This document shows, one piece after another, positions 1 through 5,378 of a stretch of DNA of 6,258 bases; the stretch's first letter is position 1, and every line of letters begins with the position of its first letter. Made by a program: the position numbers and the translations under genes. The stretch lies in NCBI GenBank assembly GCA_029880775.1, contig JAOUNV010000132.1:1-6258 (forward strand), in the 5' to 3' direction. The notes beneath the pieces are model-generated. The model saw nothing but the letters and a program-made list of their open reading frames with translations, was not told where the DNA came from and did not search any database. This stretch comes from Nitrospinota bacterium. Its GTDB lineage: Bacteria > Nitrospinota_A > UBA7883.

Positions 1-1
1 C

Positions 2-82
2 TTTGGCGAGGATGAGCGGAACCTGGGAATCTATATGATGGACATACCACGCAAGCCCCACCCGGGGGAGGTGGCGGAATAA
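2..82 (+). CDS. 3' end of an unidentified gene (partial)
   Basis: The frame starting at base 2 is open to a TAA at 80-82 and gives 26 residues ending in IPRKPHPGEVAE. The stop overlaps the next start as TAATG. The following gene's Shine-Dalgarno (GGAGGT, 67-72) lies inside this reading frame, so the two genes are very probably one transcript and translationally coupled. The remaining piece is too short to name a family. Because the next gene is a phosphoglycosyl transferase, a role in polysaccharide or glycan assembly is likely, but this is inference from position only. Confidence 0.6.
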   Translation, partial: FGEDERNLGIYMMDIPRKPHPGEVAE

Positions 83-651
83 TGCCGTTGGGTAAAAGGA
101 TTTTCGACCTGGCGCTGGCGCTGGCCATTGCGCCATTTTGCGCGGTGGCGCTGCTGGGGGCGGTGATGGCAGTCAAGCTCACTTCCCGCGGCCCGGCGCT
201 GCATATGTCCCCCAGGGTGGGCCGAGAGAAGGTGATATTCAATATGCCGAAGCTGCGCACCATGCGGATGGACACTCCCCATGTCGCCACGCACCTGTTG
301 GACGACCCCGCAAACTGGCTCACTCCCGTGGGGGCTCTCCTGCGGAAAACCAGCCTGGATGAGCTGCCCCAGCTGTATAGTGTGATGGTGGGGGAGATGA
401 GCTTTGTAGGGCCCAGACCCGCGCTTTTTAATCAGGACGACCTGGTGGCCCTGCGAGAGGAGAAGGGGGTCAACGCCCTGGCGCCGGGGATCACCGGCTG
501 GGCGCAGATCAACGGCAGGGACGAGATTTCCATCCCGGACAAAGTAGCCCTGGACGAGCATTACCTGCGAAATCAGTCACTCTGGCTGGATATAAAAATC
601 CTCTTCATGACAATCACCAGTGTCCTCTTCGCCAGGGGAGTGCGGCACTAG
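82..651 (+). CDS. Bacterial sugar transferase (PglC-like small phosphoglycosyl transferase)
   Basis: This 189-residue protein is a monotopic phosphoglycosyl transferase of the bacterial sugar transferase family. Such enzymes move a sugar-1-phosphate from a UDP-sugar to undecaprenyl phosphate at the inner membrane, the first committed step of O-antigen, capsule or glycan assembly. Visible in order: an N-terminal K-R-x-F-D followed by a hydrophobic re-entrant helix (about 8-33), P-R-V-G (44-47), K-L-R-T-M (57-61), the catalytic Asp93-Glu94 in S-L-D-E-L-P-Q-L, F-V-G-P-R-P (108-113) and P-G-I-T-G-W-A-Q-I-N-G-R-D (135-147). The length matches the short, catalytic-core-only type such as PglC, without the four extra N-terminal membrane helices of WcaJ. 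The ATG follows GGAGGT with 9-base spacing and shares TAATG with the gene before it. The donor sugar cannot be read from sequence. It appears to be the last gene of its operon. Confidence 0.93.
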   Translation: MPLGKRIFDLALALAIAPFCAVALLGAVMAVKLTSRGPALHMSPRVGREKVIFNMPKLRTMRMDTPHVATHLLDDPANWLTPVGALLRKTSLDELPQLYSVMVGEMSFVGPRPALFNQDDLVALREEKGVNALAPGITGWAQINGRDEISIPDKVALDEHYLRNQSLWLDIKILFMTITSVLFARGVRH

Positions 652-1062
652 GCCGGGCTCGGGCGGGAAGTTAGGCGCTTGTGATCTTTCATTTCAAGAA
701 GATGAAATTAGTTTGTCAGCTTGGGGGGGTTCCCCTCGCAAGGGTCCGTGAACTGCCCTTTAAATCACCCGCGTGAATCCACTCGATACCGCGCAGGTGA
801 TTAGGCATAGTATCCACCAATCCAATTTAATGCTTGTGCTCTGTTCTGGCAACCAGTCCATGACTCGGCTACAATCTTTTCTCATTCATTCAACACCACA
901 TTTTTTCCATAACATCGCCGAACAGATAATTTCTGTTTTGAGCGGAAACGAGAGCGAAATACATGTCTTCTCTTGAGTAATCGATTTCTCGAAGACGGAT
1001 AGAACAGCGGTGATGATCAGTCGGGATTGATAACATAGTTTGACTAGAGACGGGTAATGACA
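652..1062. other. AT-richer intergenic stretch with no recognisable gene
   Basis: About 410 bases lie between two convergent genes. The base composition turns visibly more AT-rich after about 675 than in the flanking genes. An open frame at 773-976 (67 codons, GTG start) has no Shine-Dalgarno, no recognisable motif and a composition unlike a typical protein, so I do not call it. No tRNA, insertion-sequence ends or repeats of note are visible. Weak dyads exist: TTTCAT at 687-692 with ATGAAA at 702-707, and AAGGG at 740-744 with CCCTT at 756-760 followed by TTTAAA. Either could help end the upstream operon, but neither is a convincing intrinsic terminator. Confidence 0.6.
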
Positions 1063-1293
1063 TTACTTGTTTTCAATCCATTCTATAAATTTATCCCAAT
1101 TAACTCTCTTTCCATTATTGTCATGAACTCCAAACTCTACTCCTTTGTTCTTCACTTCCATGCTCACGGAAAGATCCTTGATTGAAACTTTCATTTTCGC
1201 GCTCCTATTTAGACCGTCAACGGCAACCCACCAATGACCACTAATTGTAACACGATTAGTTATACTCAGATGCGTATCCAAATATTCTTGCAT
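1063..1293 (-). CDS. Small hypothetical protein, possibly a gene remnant
   Basis: I do not recognise this frame. From the ATG at 1293 it encodes 76 residues; a TTG at 1317 would give 84. The frame is open back to 1341, where a TGA closes it, with no other ATG. Neither start has a usable Shine-Dalgarno, so the true N-terminus may be missing. The protein looks soluble and charged. It has G-H-W-W-V-A-V-D near the front, an alternating hydrophobic and polar stretch (M-K-V-S-I-K-D-L-S-V-S-M-E-V) that suggests beta strands, and a C-terminal amphipathic end (W-D-K-F-I-E-W-I-E-N-K). Codon use is much more AT-rich than in lpxK, 94 bases upstream of its ATG on the same strand, which hints at foreign origin or decay. 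It could be a real small protein or a fragment. Confidence 0.4.
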   Translation of the reverse strand: MQEYLDTHLSITNRVTISGHWWVAVDGLNRSAKMKVSIKDLSVSMEVKNKGVEFGVHDNNGKRVNWDKFIEWIENK

Positions 1294-1387
1294 TCCAATA
1301 GTGGTCCATACTCTCAAAACAAATAATCGACGCTCAAAGCTTCACTGCGGAGCAGAACATCAGGTTGGATAACAGGCTAGCTCACCA

Positions 1388-2476
1388 CTATTCCATCCAC
1401 GCTTCTTCAAACCCCTTCAGTTCCAGATCCCATTGGGCGATATACAGCCTTCCGGCCAGTTCATCGGAGCCGACAAAAGCCGCCAGCCTGGCCGCGTCCT
1501 TTTCCGTAGTCACCAGCCCAGCGGCGCCGACCCTTTTAGCCTCCCTGTGGATTCGCGCCATGTCGTCCGCCGTGTATGGGTGATGATCCGGGAAGGGTAA
1601 CAGCGCTCCCACCGCCGTGCTCCGCTCCTCCAGCGACCTTTGGAACCCGCCAGGGTGAGCTATTCCGCAGAACGCCAACACGGGGCCAGGGATTGAGTCC
1701 ACGCTTTTCCCGCTGGGAGTCACGAACCCGGATATGGCGCCCCTGGCCCAGGCCACGGGGATATCCTTATCGGCGAGGCGTTTGATTTCATCCGTATATT
1801 CCCCAACCAGCCTCTCCTCGTCCTGATAACGAATCATCACCACCGCCACAGAAGCCCGGGCCAGGCTCTGCGTTGGCTCGCGAAGGTAACCCAGGGGAAA
1901 CAGCTTGCGGCGGGCAGGGTCCAGGCTATGCTTGTCCACCAACACTATGTCGACATCACGATGGAGCGCGCGGTGAGAGAATCCATCATCGAGCACGATC
2001 ACTTCCACGCCAAACTTATCCACCAAGGTGGCGGCGCCCTCCGCCCGACGGGGAGCGGTGACCACGGGGACGCCAGGCAGCTTGCCCGCCATCATGTACG
2101 CCTCGTCGGCGGAGTATGGTGGGGGCTGGCACAGCGTAGCCCCGTCGGAGACCACCAGCACATCTTCATTGGCCTGTTGGCCATATCCTCGGGAGAGGAT
2201 TCCCACTTTTTTATTTGGGGAGATCGACCTGGCGATATGAATAGCCAGCGGAGTTTTACCAGCCCCGCCCAGAGTGAGCCCCCCCACGCTTATCACCTGG
2301 CATGAGGCGCGAAACGGCATGGCGAAGCCTGCGTCGTACATCTGGTTTTTCAGAAACAAACCTGCGGAGTATACTCCCCGGGCCGCGCCGAGGGGGATGC
2401 GCAACGCCCCCGGCGGCTCTTCGCCGAGCATGATCCGCTCCACGCGGGCGACCAAACCGCCAGAGGAGAAAGTCAT
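1388..2476 (-). CDS. lpxK: Tetraacyldisaccharide 4'-kinase (lipid A 4'-kinase)
   Basis: LpxK phosphorylates the 4' position of the tetraacyl disaccharide-1-phosphate with ATP to make lipid IVA, the sixth step of the Raetz pathway, at the inner face of the inner membrane. The 362 residues carry the family marks: a P-loop G-G-L-T-L-G-G-A-G-K-T-P (65-76, with Lys74 and Thr75), S-R-G-Y-G (95-99), the A-D-E motif (123-125) corresponding to the catalytic Asp region, V-L-D-D-G-F-S-H (161-168) and R-D-V-D-I-V-L-V-D (173-181), F-C-G-I-A-H-P (269-275), F-P-D-H-H-P-Y (295-301) and V-T-T-E-K-D-A-A-R-L (322-331). The length is slightly above the usual 320-350. The ATG overlaps the stop of the preceding small gene as ATGA (2473-2476), which implies translational coupling. 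The presence of this gene means the host makes lipid A. Confidence 0.96.
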   Translation of the reverse strand: MTFSSGGLVARVERIMLGEEPPGALRIPLGAARGVYSAGLFLKNQMYDAGFAMPFRASCQVISVGGLTLGGAGKTPLAIHIARSISPNKKVGILSRGYGQQANEDVLVVSDGATLCQPPPYSADEAYMMAGKLPGVPVVTAPRRAEGAATLVDKFGVEVIVLDDGFSHRALHRDVDIVLVDKHSLDPARRKLFPLGYLREPTQSLARASVAVVMIRYQDEERLVGEYTDEIKRLADKDIPVAWARGAISGFVTPSGKSVDSIPGPVLAFCGIAHPGGFQRSLEERSTAVGALLPFPDHHPYTADDMARIHREAKRVGAAGLVTTEKDAARLAAFVGSDELAGRLYIAQWDLELKGFEEAWME

Positions 2477-2790
2477 CGTTTCGCCGCTTCCTCGATAATC
2501 ATCCTGGTGGCGGGGGGGAGGTATATATTTTCCAGGTCCATTTGGGAAAGAACCGTGGCGATGACCCCGGCCCGCTGAACGGGACCAAGCCTTTTATCCA
2601 CCAGCAGCAGCCGACGATCTTGCAGCCAGCACACTCCAGAACTGATGGTCATCTCCTCGTCCTCCAGGTTGCTGTATCTGATCTCCAGCCCTGCCCTTCC
2701 GGCCGCGTCCTCCAGGCTCAGCAGGGTCAGCGCGGCGGCGGAATGAACGCGTTGCTTCCCCTTTATTCCCGCAGCCCGCCTGCCGGTCAT
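2473..2790 (-). CDS. Conserved-looking small protein coupled to lpxK, function unknown
   Basis: A 105-residue protein is read from ATG at 2790. I prefer this start because GAGGGG at 2794-2799 gives a correctly spaced Shine-Dalgarno. An ATG at 2805 and a GTG at 2841 are possible longer starts without one. The protein begins basic (M-T-G-R-R-A-A-G-I-K-G-K), then has a helical stretch, a G-L-E-I-R-Y-S-N-L-E-D-E-E segment, a G-V-C-W-L-Q-D-R-R-L-L-L-V-D-K-R-L strand pair, and a helix leading to N-I-Y-L-P-P-A. There is one cysteine, no signal peptide and no membrane segment, so it is probably cytosolic and alpha/beta. It overlaps lpxK by four bases, so it is co-translated with it and may work in the same process. 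I cannot name a family; the well-ordered sequence and the strong coupling argue that it is real. Confidence 0.82.
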   Translation of the reverse strand: MTGRRAAGIKGKQRVHSAAALTLLSLEDAAGRAGLEIRYSNLEDEEMTISSGVCWLQDRRLLLVDKRLGPVQRAGVIATVLSQMDLENIYLPPATRMIIEEAAKR

Positions 2791-2793
2791 CTT

Positions 2794-2799
2794 CCCCTC
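2794..2799 (-). promoter_or_regulatory. Shine-Dalgarno site that sets the start of the lpxK partner gene
   Basis: On the minus strand GAGGGG precedes the ATG at 2790, with AAG between them. This is the only good ribosome-binding site among the three candidate starts (2841 GTG, 2805 ATG, 2790 ATG), so it decides in favour of the 105-residue protein. Confidence 0.6.
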
Positions 2800-2946
2800 G
2801 TCCATCGGTGAAAAACCCGTGCAGGGGCTTGCCCCCCACACAGGATCACCAGTGTGGCGTCTTTGCCAGGCCTGGGTGGGATGTTGAGTCCATCCCGGTC
2901 ATAAAGCGCTGAGCATGACATCATTTTATGGATACGCGTCCTTTCC

Positions 2947-2971
2947 TGGCCGACCCCGCCGGGGCAGGCCA
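2947..2971. repeat. GC-rich hairpin in intergenic gap
   Basis: TGGCC (2947-2951) pairs with GGCCA (2967-2971), and CCCC (2954-2957) pairs with GGGG (2961-2964), around a GCC loop with a two-base internal mismatch. No T-run follows on either strand, so it is not a standard intrinsic terminator. It lies between the stop of the lipoprotein gene and the start of the lpxK unit, so it could be an mRNA-end stabiliser, a protein-binding dyad or a dispersed repeat. Confidence 0.55.
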
Positions 2972-2990
2972 AGCCGAGGTTACAGGCCGC

Positions 2991-3006
2991 GCCCCAACGC
3001 CGGGGC
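2991..3006. repeat. Second GC-rich hairpin in the same gap
   Basis: GCCCC (2991-2995) pairs with GGGGC (3002-3006) around a six-base loop, 19 bases from the first hairpin. Like the first, it has no T-run. The two together form a tandem palindromic unit in the 268-base gap between genes, a layout that resembles REP-type elements. Copy number in the genome cannot be judged from this window. Confidence 0.4.
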
Positions 3007-3058
3007 CATGCGTATTACCTGGCGCCAGGCAGCCTCATCGTCCCTGATGCTGGGCGCC

Positions 3059-3886
3059 TTATTGCTCTACTGCCATCGGATGCGCTCTCATCACCTCGGC
3101 CTGTTGTTCGCTGGTAATGTCCTGCACCACAGGACCGGCCGCCCAGAACATCAGATACTGCCCGTCCAGCTCCATGCATTCCAGCGGGGAGACCAGCCCA
3201 TCGTTATTTCTATCATTTTCCCATGCCGGACATCTCGGAGTGTCGTCCAGGAAATCAAATTCCATCCCATCCCTTTCGGTGGTGTGATACAGGCCCAGGT
3301 AATGATCGACCTCATGGGCCATGGTGAAGCCCTGCAGTTCCAGCTCCGAGGAACTCATCTGGCTCAGGCCCCCGAACGTGTTGAGCAATATTCCGGAGAA
3401 CGCGGTTCCCTTCTCCACCGGCCCAGGGATGCCTCCGGCGATGCCCAGAATGCCTAGCGCCCCCTGATAGTTGATCGATTTTACCAAAAAGATATCCAGG
3501 TTCAGGTTTGGCGTGTTCGCCGACCATGAGAAAAGCTCTTCCATGTCGTCGGGCCATCCGTTTCCGTTTTCGTCCCTTTCCAGATCGACATTGGTGAGCC
3601 GTTGGGCGTCCGCGCCGGTGTACACCCGCACCTGGATATCGCCAATATCGAATCTCGACTCCTGGTACACCATTCTGGCGTAGCTCACCATGTTATCGAC
3701 CCTCGCCCGGGCATCGGCGCTGTTTCCCGCCATATCGATCAAGTGGAAGTTCAGGCCGACCTTATGGATCGGCGGTTCTTTTTTCTCCTTTTCGCACCCC
3801 CCCATAAACAACACAAGCCCAAGAGCCAGGGCCATGGGGGGCGCAAATAAATAAGACGCCCGGATAATATGGCGTAACAAATACAT
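3059..3886 (-). CDS. Predicted metzincin-type zinc metalloprotease lipoprotein with EF-hand loops
   Basis: This 275-residue protein starts at the ATG at 3886, chosen because GGAGGT sits five bases before it. An in-frame ATG at 3898 lacks a ribosome site. A basic start and hydrophobic stretch lead to Met-Gly-Gly-Cys31, a plausible though not perfect lipobox, followed by charged residues (E-K-E-K-K). The zinc motif is H-E-V-D-H-Y-L-G-L-Y-H (191-201), which fits H-E-x-x-H-x-x-G-x-x-H exactly. A D-D-T-P follows (214-217), then a likely Met-turn at Met246 in Y-L-M-F-W and a T-S-E-Q-Q, an order resembling pappalysin-like (M43) peptidases. Two 12-residue EF-hand-like loops occur at 105-116 and 225-236, the second inserted between catalytic helix and Met-turn. 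Cys219 and Cys237 flank that loop and may form a disulfide. It probably acts as a calcium-dependent protease anchored in the envelope; substrate unknown. It is probably cotranscribed with the hydrolase gene before it. Confidence 0.82.
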   Translation of the reverse strand: MYLLRHIIRASYLFAPPMALALGLVLFMGGCEKEKKEPPIHKVGLNFHLIDMAGNSADARARVDNMVSYARMVYQESRFDIGDIQVRVYTGADAQRLTNVDLERDENGNGWPDDMEELFSWSANTPNLNLDIFLVKSINYQGALGILGIAGGIPGPVEKGTAFSGILLNTFGGLSQMSSSELELQGFTMAHEVDHYLGLYHTTERDGMEFDFLDDTPRCPAWENDRNNDGLVSPLECMELDGQYLMFWAAGPVVQDITSEQQAEVMRAHPMAVEQ

Positions 3887-3890
3887 TAAG

Positions 3891-3896
3891 ACCTCC
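3891..3896 (-). promoter_or_regulatory. Shine-Dalgarno site that sets the lipoprotein start
   Basis: On the minus strand GGAGGT is followed by CTTA and then ATG at 3886, a near-ideal arrangement. It overlaps the in-frame upstream ATG at 3898, which would share a base with the stop of the preceding hydrolase gene but has no ribosome site of its own. The site therefore supports the shorter protein, whose N-terminus also reads better as a signal peptide. Confidence 0.7.
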
Positions 3897-3897
3897 A

Positions 3898-4542
3898 TTA
3901 ACGGAAATATGTGTTCATGACGAACGGGTTATTCTTCTTCTCATACCCTGCTGTCGTCGGGTCCCCATGACCCGGATATAGCACAGTGTCGTCCGGGAGC
4001 GTCAGCAGCCTCTCTCGAATTGACTTCAATAACGTATCGTGGTTTCCTCCGGGCAAGTCGCTGCGCCCGATGGACATCCTGAATATGGTGTCACCGGAAA
4101 TCACAAATTCATCGTGATGGAAACACGCCCCTCCCGGTGAGTGGCCAGGCGTGTGGATAACCTTGAACGAAATGCAATCGCAAACTTTTACCAGGTCCCC
4201 TTCCTCCAGTAGAGTGTCCGGCTCCGGCGAGGGGGAAAGCCCCAGATAGCCGGCCATGTCCGTCATCTCCTGATGGGTCAGCAGCTCTCTGTCCATCCTG
4301 TGGATGGACAGGGGAGCCCCGGTGGCCTTTTTTAGCTTCAGGTTGGCCCCTGTGTGATCCGCGTGTCCATGGGTGTTGATTATATGGGCCACCTGCCATT
4401 GCAACTTACTGAGTAAATCCAAAATCCTGCCGCCCGAATCTCCCGGATCGAACACAGCGCATACTTGGTGCTCCGGGCATCCTACGATGTAACAGTTTAC
4501 ATCCAGGGGCCCCAGGCAGAGCGTCTCAACTTTCGCAGTCAC
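3898..4542 (-). CDS. Metallo-beta-lactamase-fold hydrolase, glyoxalase II-like (YcbL type)
   Basis: The 214-residue protein is a binuclear-metal hydrolase of the glyoxalase II group, which typically cleaves glutathione or related thioesters; many members have unproven substrates. The metal ligands are visible: T-H-G-H-A-D-H (57-63: His58, His60, Asp62, His63), His134 in H-T-P-G-H-S-P-G-G, Asp151 in S-G-D-T-I-F and His192 in P-G-H-G-D-P-T-T. The R-M-S-I-G-R-S-D segment (155-162) is typical of this group. The length and the ending shortly after E-K-K-N-N-P-F match the short YcbL-like form, without the C-terminal glutathione-binding domain of classical GloB. There is no signal peptide, so it is cytosolic. 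The start is GTG at 4542 with GGAG six bases before it. It is the first gene of a probable two-gene unit with the lipoprotein protease, whose start is 11 bases after its stop, and it is divergent from the oxidoreductase at 4759. Confidence 0.93.
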   Translation of the reverse strand: MTAKVETLCLGPLDVNCYIVGCPEHQVCAVFDPGDSGGRILDLLSKLQWQVAHIINTHGHADHTGANLKLKKATGAPLSIHRMDRELLTHQEMTDMAGYLGLSPSPEPDTLLEEGDLVKVCDCISFKVIHTPGHSPGGACFHHDEFVISGDTIFRMSIGRSDLPGGNHDTLLKSIRERLLTLPDDTVLYPGHGDPTTAGYEKKNNPFVMNTYFR

Positions 4543-4552
4543 TTGTTTCTCC

Positions 4553-4583
4553 AGAGTTGGTATGAATCAAGACCAACAACTCT
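4553..4583. repeat. Inverted repeat next to the hydrolase start
   Basis: Seven-base arms AGAGTTG and CAACTCT are perfect complements, 17 bases apart, and enclose or overlap a second perfect pair, GTTGGT and ACCAAC. On the minus strand it lies 11 bases before the GTG start and includes the GGAG ribosome site's flank, so as RNA it could hide or expose the site; as DNA it could be an operator. Confidence 0.5.
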
Positions 4584-4719
4584 ACAATATTCGATTCATG
4601 CTGAACTTGGTATTCTATCTGGTATGGCGATAAAACAGAATGAAAATAATAGCGCAGCCATATGGCATGCAAAGCTGCTATGGGTTAAGATGGGTGCTGC
4701 GGGATTGATTCGGGAGTCT

Positions 4720-4728
4720 TGTTATAAT
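4720..4728 (+). promoter_or_regulatory. Extended -10 promoter for the oxidoreductase-trxB unit
   Basis: TGT-TATAAT matches the extended -10 consensus TGn-TATAAT exactly. No good -35 box lies 16-18 bases upstream (CGGGAT at 4700-4705), which is usual for extended -10 promoters. Transcription would start near 4735, about 24 bases before the ATG at 4759. It looks like a housekeeping sigma-70-type promoter. Confidence 0.6.
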
Positions 4729-4758
4729 CCGCGCCCGAGCCATGAAAATTAACCTCAG

Positions 4759-5349
4759 ATGCAGCAAAACAGGATGAAGGACAGCCAGCCAAGATTGCCT
4801 CCAGGCCAGTTTCTTACCGGGAAATTCCCCGTTCTACATGAAGGAGATGTCCCTGGATTTGACAGGGACAGCTGGGGGTTTCGGTTTTTCGGGCTGGTGG
4901 AAAAAGAGCGGACCCTTGATTTCGAGGAATTTTCAGGCCTGCCCAGGGCTTCCGTAAAGGCGGATTTTCATTGTGTAACCACCTGGTCCAGATATGACAA
5001 CCTGTGGGAAGGCGTACTGGCCCGGACCATAGCAGGCCTGGCGCGCCCCAGGCCGAAAGCCAAATATGCGCTCATACACTGCGAGCAGGGGTACACCACC
5101 AACCTGCCGCTGGAAGACTTTTTGCGCGAGGATGTAATATTCGCTTTAAAATGGGAGGGGTCGGATCTCACCGCTGAGCATGGATATCCGTTGCGGCTGG
5201 TGGTCCCCCACCTTTACGCCTGGAAGTCGGCCAAGTGGGTGAGAGGAGTTGAGTTTCTACAAGAAAACGTCCGGGGTTTTTGGGAGAGCAGAGGGTATCA
5301 TAACAATGGCGACCCTTGGCGCGAGGAGCGTTATTCCTCTCAGGAATAG
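4759..5349 (+). CDS. Sulfite oxidase-like molybdopterin-binding oxidoreductase (YuiH-like)
   Basis: This 196-residue protein is a single-domain member of the sulfite oxidase molybdopterin family. Seen in order: D-F-H-C-V-T-T-W-S (69-77), in which Cys72 is the expected molybdenum ligand; C-E-Q-G-Y-T-T-N-L-P-L (108-118); A-E-H-G-Y-P-L-R-L-V-V-P (139-150); A-W-K-S-A-K-W-V-R-G-V-E-F (154-166); and the C-terminal G-F-W-E-S-R-G-Y-H (173-181). There is no Tat or Sec signal, no heme domain and no dimerisation domain, so it is a soluble cytosolic short form whose substrate is not known. It differs from the periplasmic MsrP. A stop at 4750-4752 limits the frame, so the ATG at 4759 is the first start; it lacks a clear Shine-Dalgarno, and an ATG at 4774 is possible. 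trxB begins 29 bases after the stop, so the two are probably cotranscribed from the promoter at 4720. Confidence 0.92.
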   Translation: MQQNRMKDSQPRLPPGQFLTGKFPVLHEGDVPGFDRDSWGFRFFGLVEKERTLDFEEFSGLPRASVKADFHCVTTWSRYDNLWEGVLARTIAGLARPRPKAKYALIHCEQGYTTNLPLEDFLREDVIFALKWEGSDLTAEHGYPLRLVVPHLYAWKSAKWVRGVEFLQENVRGFWESRGYHNNGDPWREERYSSQE

Positions 5350-5378
5350 ACAACAATGCTAATTACAGGAGATTGTTC

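Larger units (their letters stand above)
4543..4758. promoter_or_regulatory. Divergent AT-rich promoter region with nested dyads
   Basis: These 216 bases separate two divergent genes and are clearly AT-richer than either. Overlapping inverted repeats cluster next to the hydrolase start: AGAGTTG (4553-4559) with CAACTCT (4577-4583), GTTGGT (4556-4561) with ACCAAC (4572-4577), and ATGAATC (4562-4568) with GATTCAT (4593-4599). TTGGTAT recurs at 4558 (TTGGTAT) and at 4607, with TGGTAT again at 4620. Further on, GCCATATGGC (4657-4666) is a perfect palindrome. Such clusters commonly serve as operators or as leader RNA structure; no known regulator's site is recognised. The 96-codon open frame crossing this region from 4465 overlaps the hydrolase gene on the other strand and is not called. 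Confidence 0.55.

Noticed and set aside
31..561. Long minus-strand open frame of 176 codons
   Set aside because: It lies wholly opposite the sugar transferase, whose motifs and ribosome site are clear; it is a product of GC-rich codon use.
687..707. Stem TTTCAT/ATGAAA as a terminator of the sugar transferase operon
   Set aside because: AT-rich stem with no T-run after it; too weak to call.
773..976. 67-codon plus-strand frame
   Set aside because: GTG start with no Shine-Dalgarno, no recognisable motif, and located in AT-rich spacer DNA.
1054..1066. Palindrome GTAATG-A-CATTAC at the stop of the small orphan frame
   Set aside because: The one-base centre leaves too little room for an RNA hairpin and there is no T-run after a GC stem; too short to be called a site.
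2915..3457. 180-codon plus-strand frame
   Set aside because: It runs opposite the metalloprotease gene, is rich in Arg, Pro and Gly, and has no protein-like pattern.
4705..4710. TTGATT as a -35 box for the TATAAT at 4723
   Set aside because: The spacing is only 12 bases, too short for a sigma-70 promoter; the extended -10 TGn explains the promoter better.
4465..4752. 95-codon plus-strand frame through the divergent promoter region
   Set aside because: It overlaps the hydrolase start on the other strand, has no ribosome site and contains the promoter elements.
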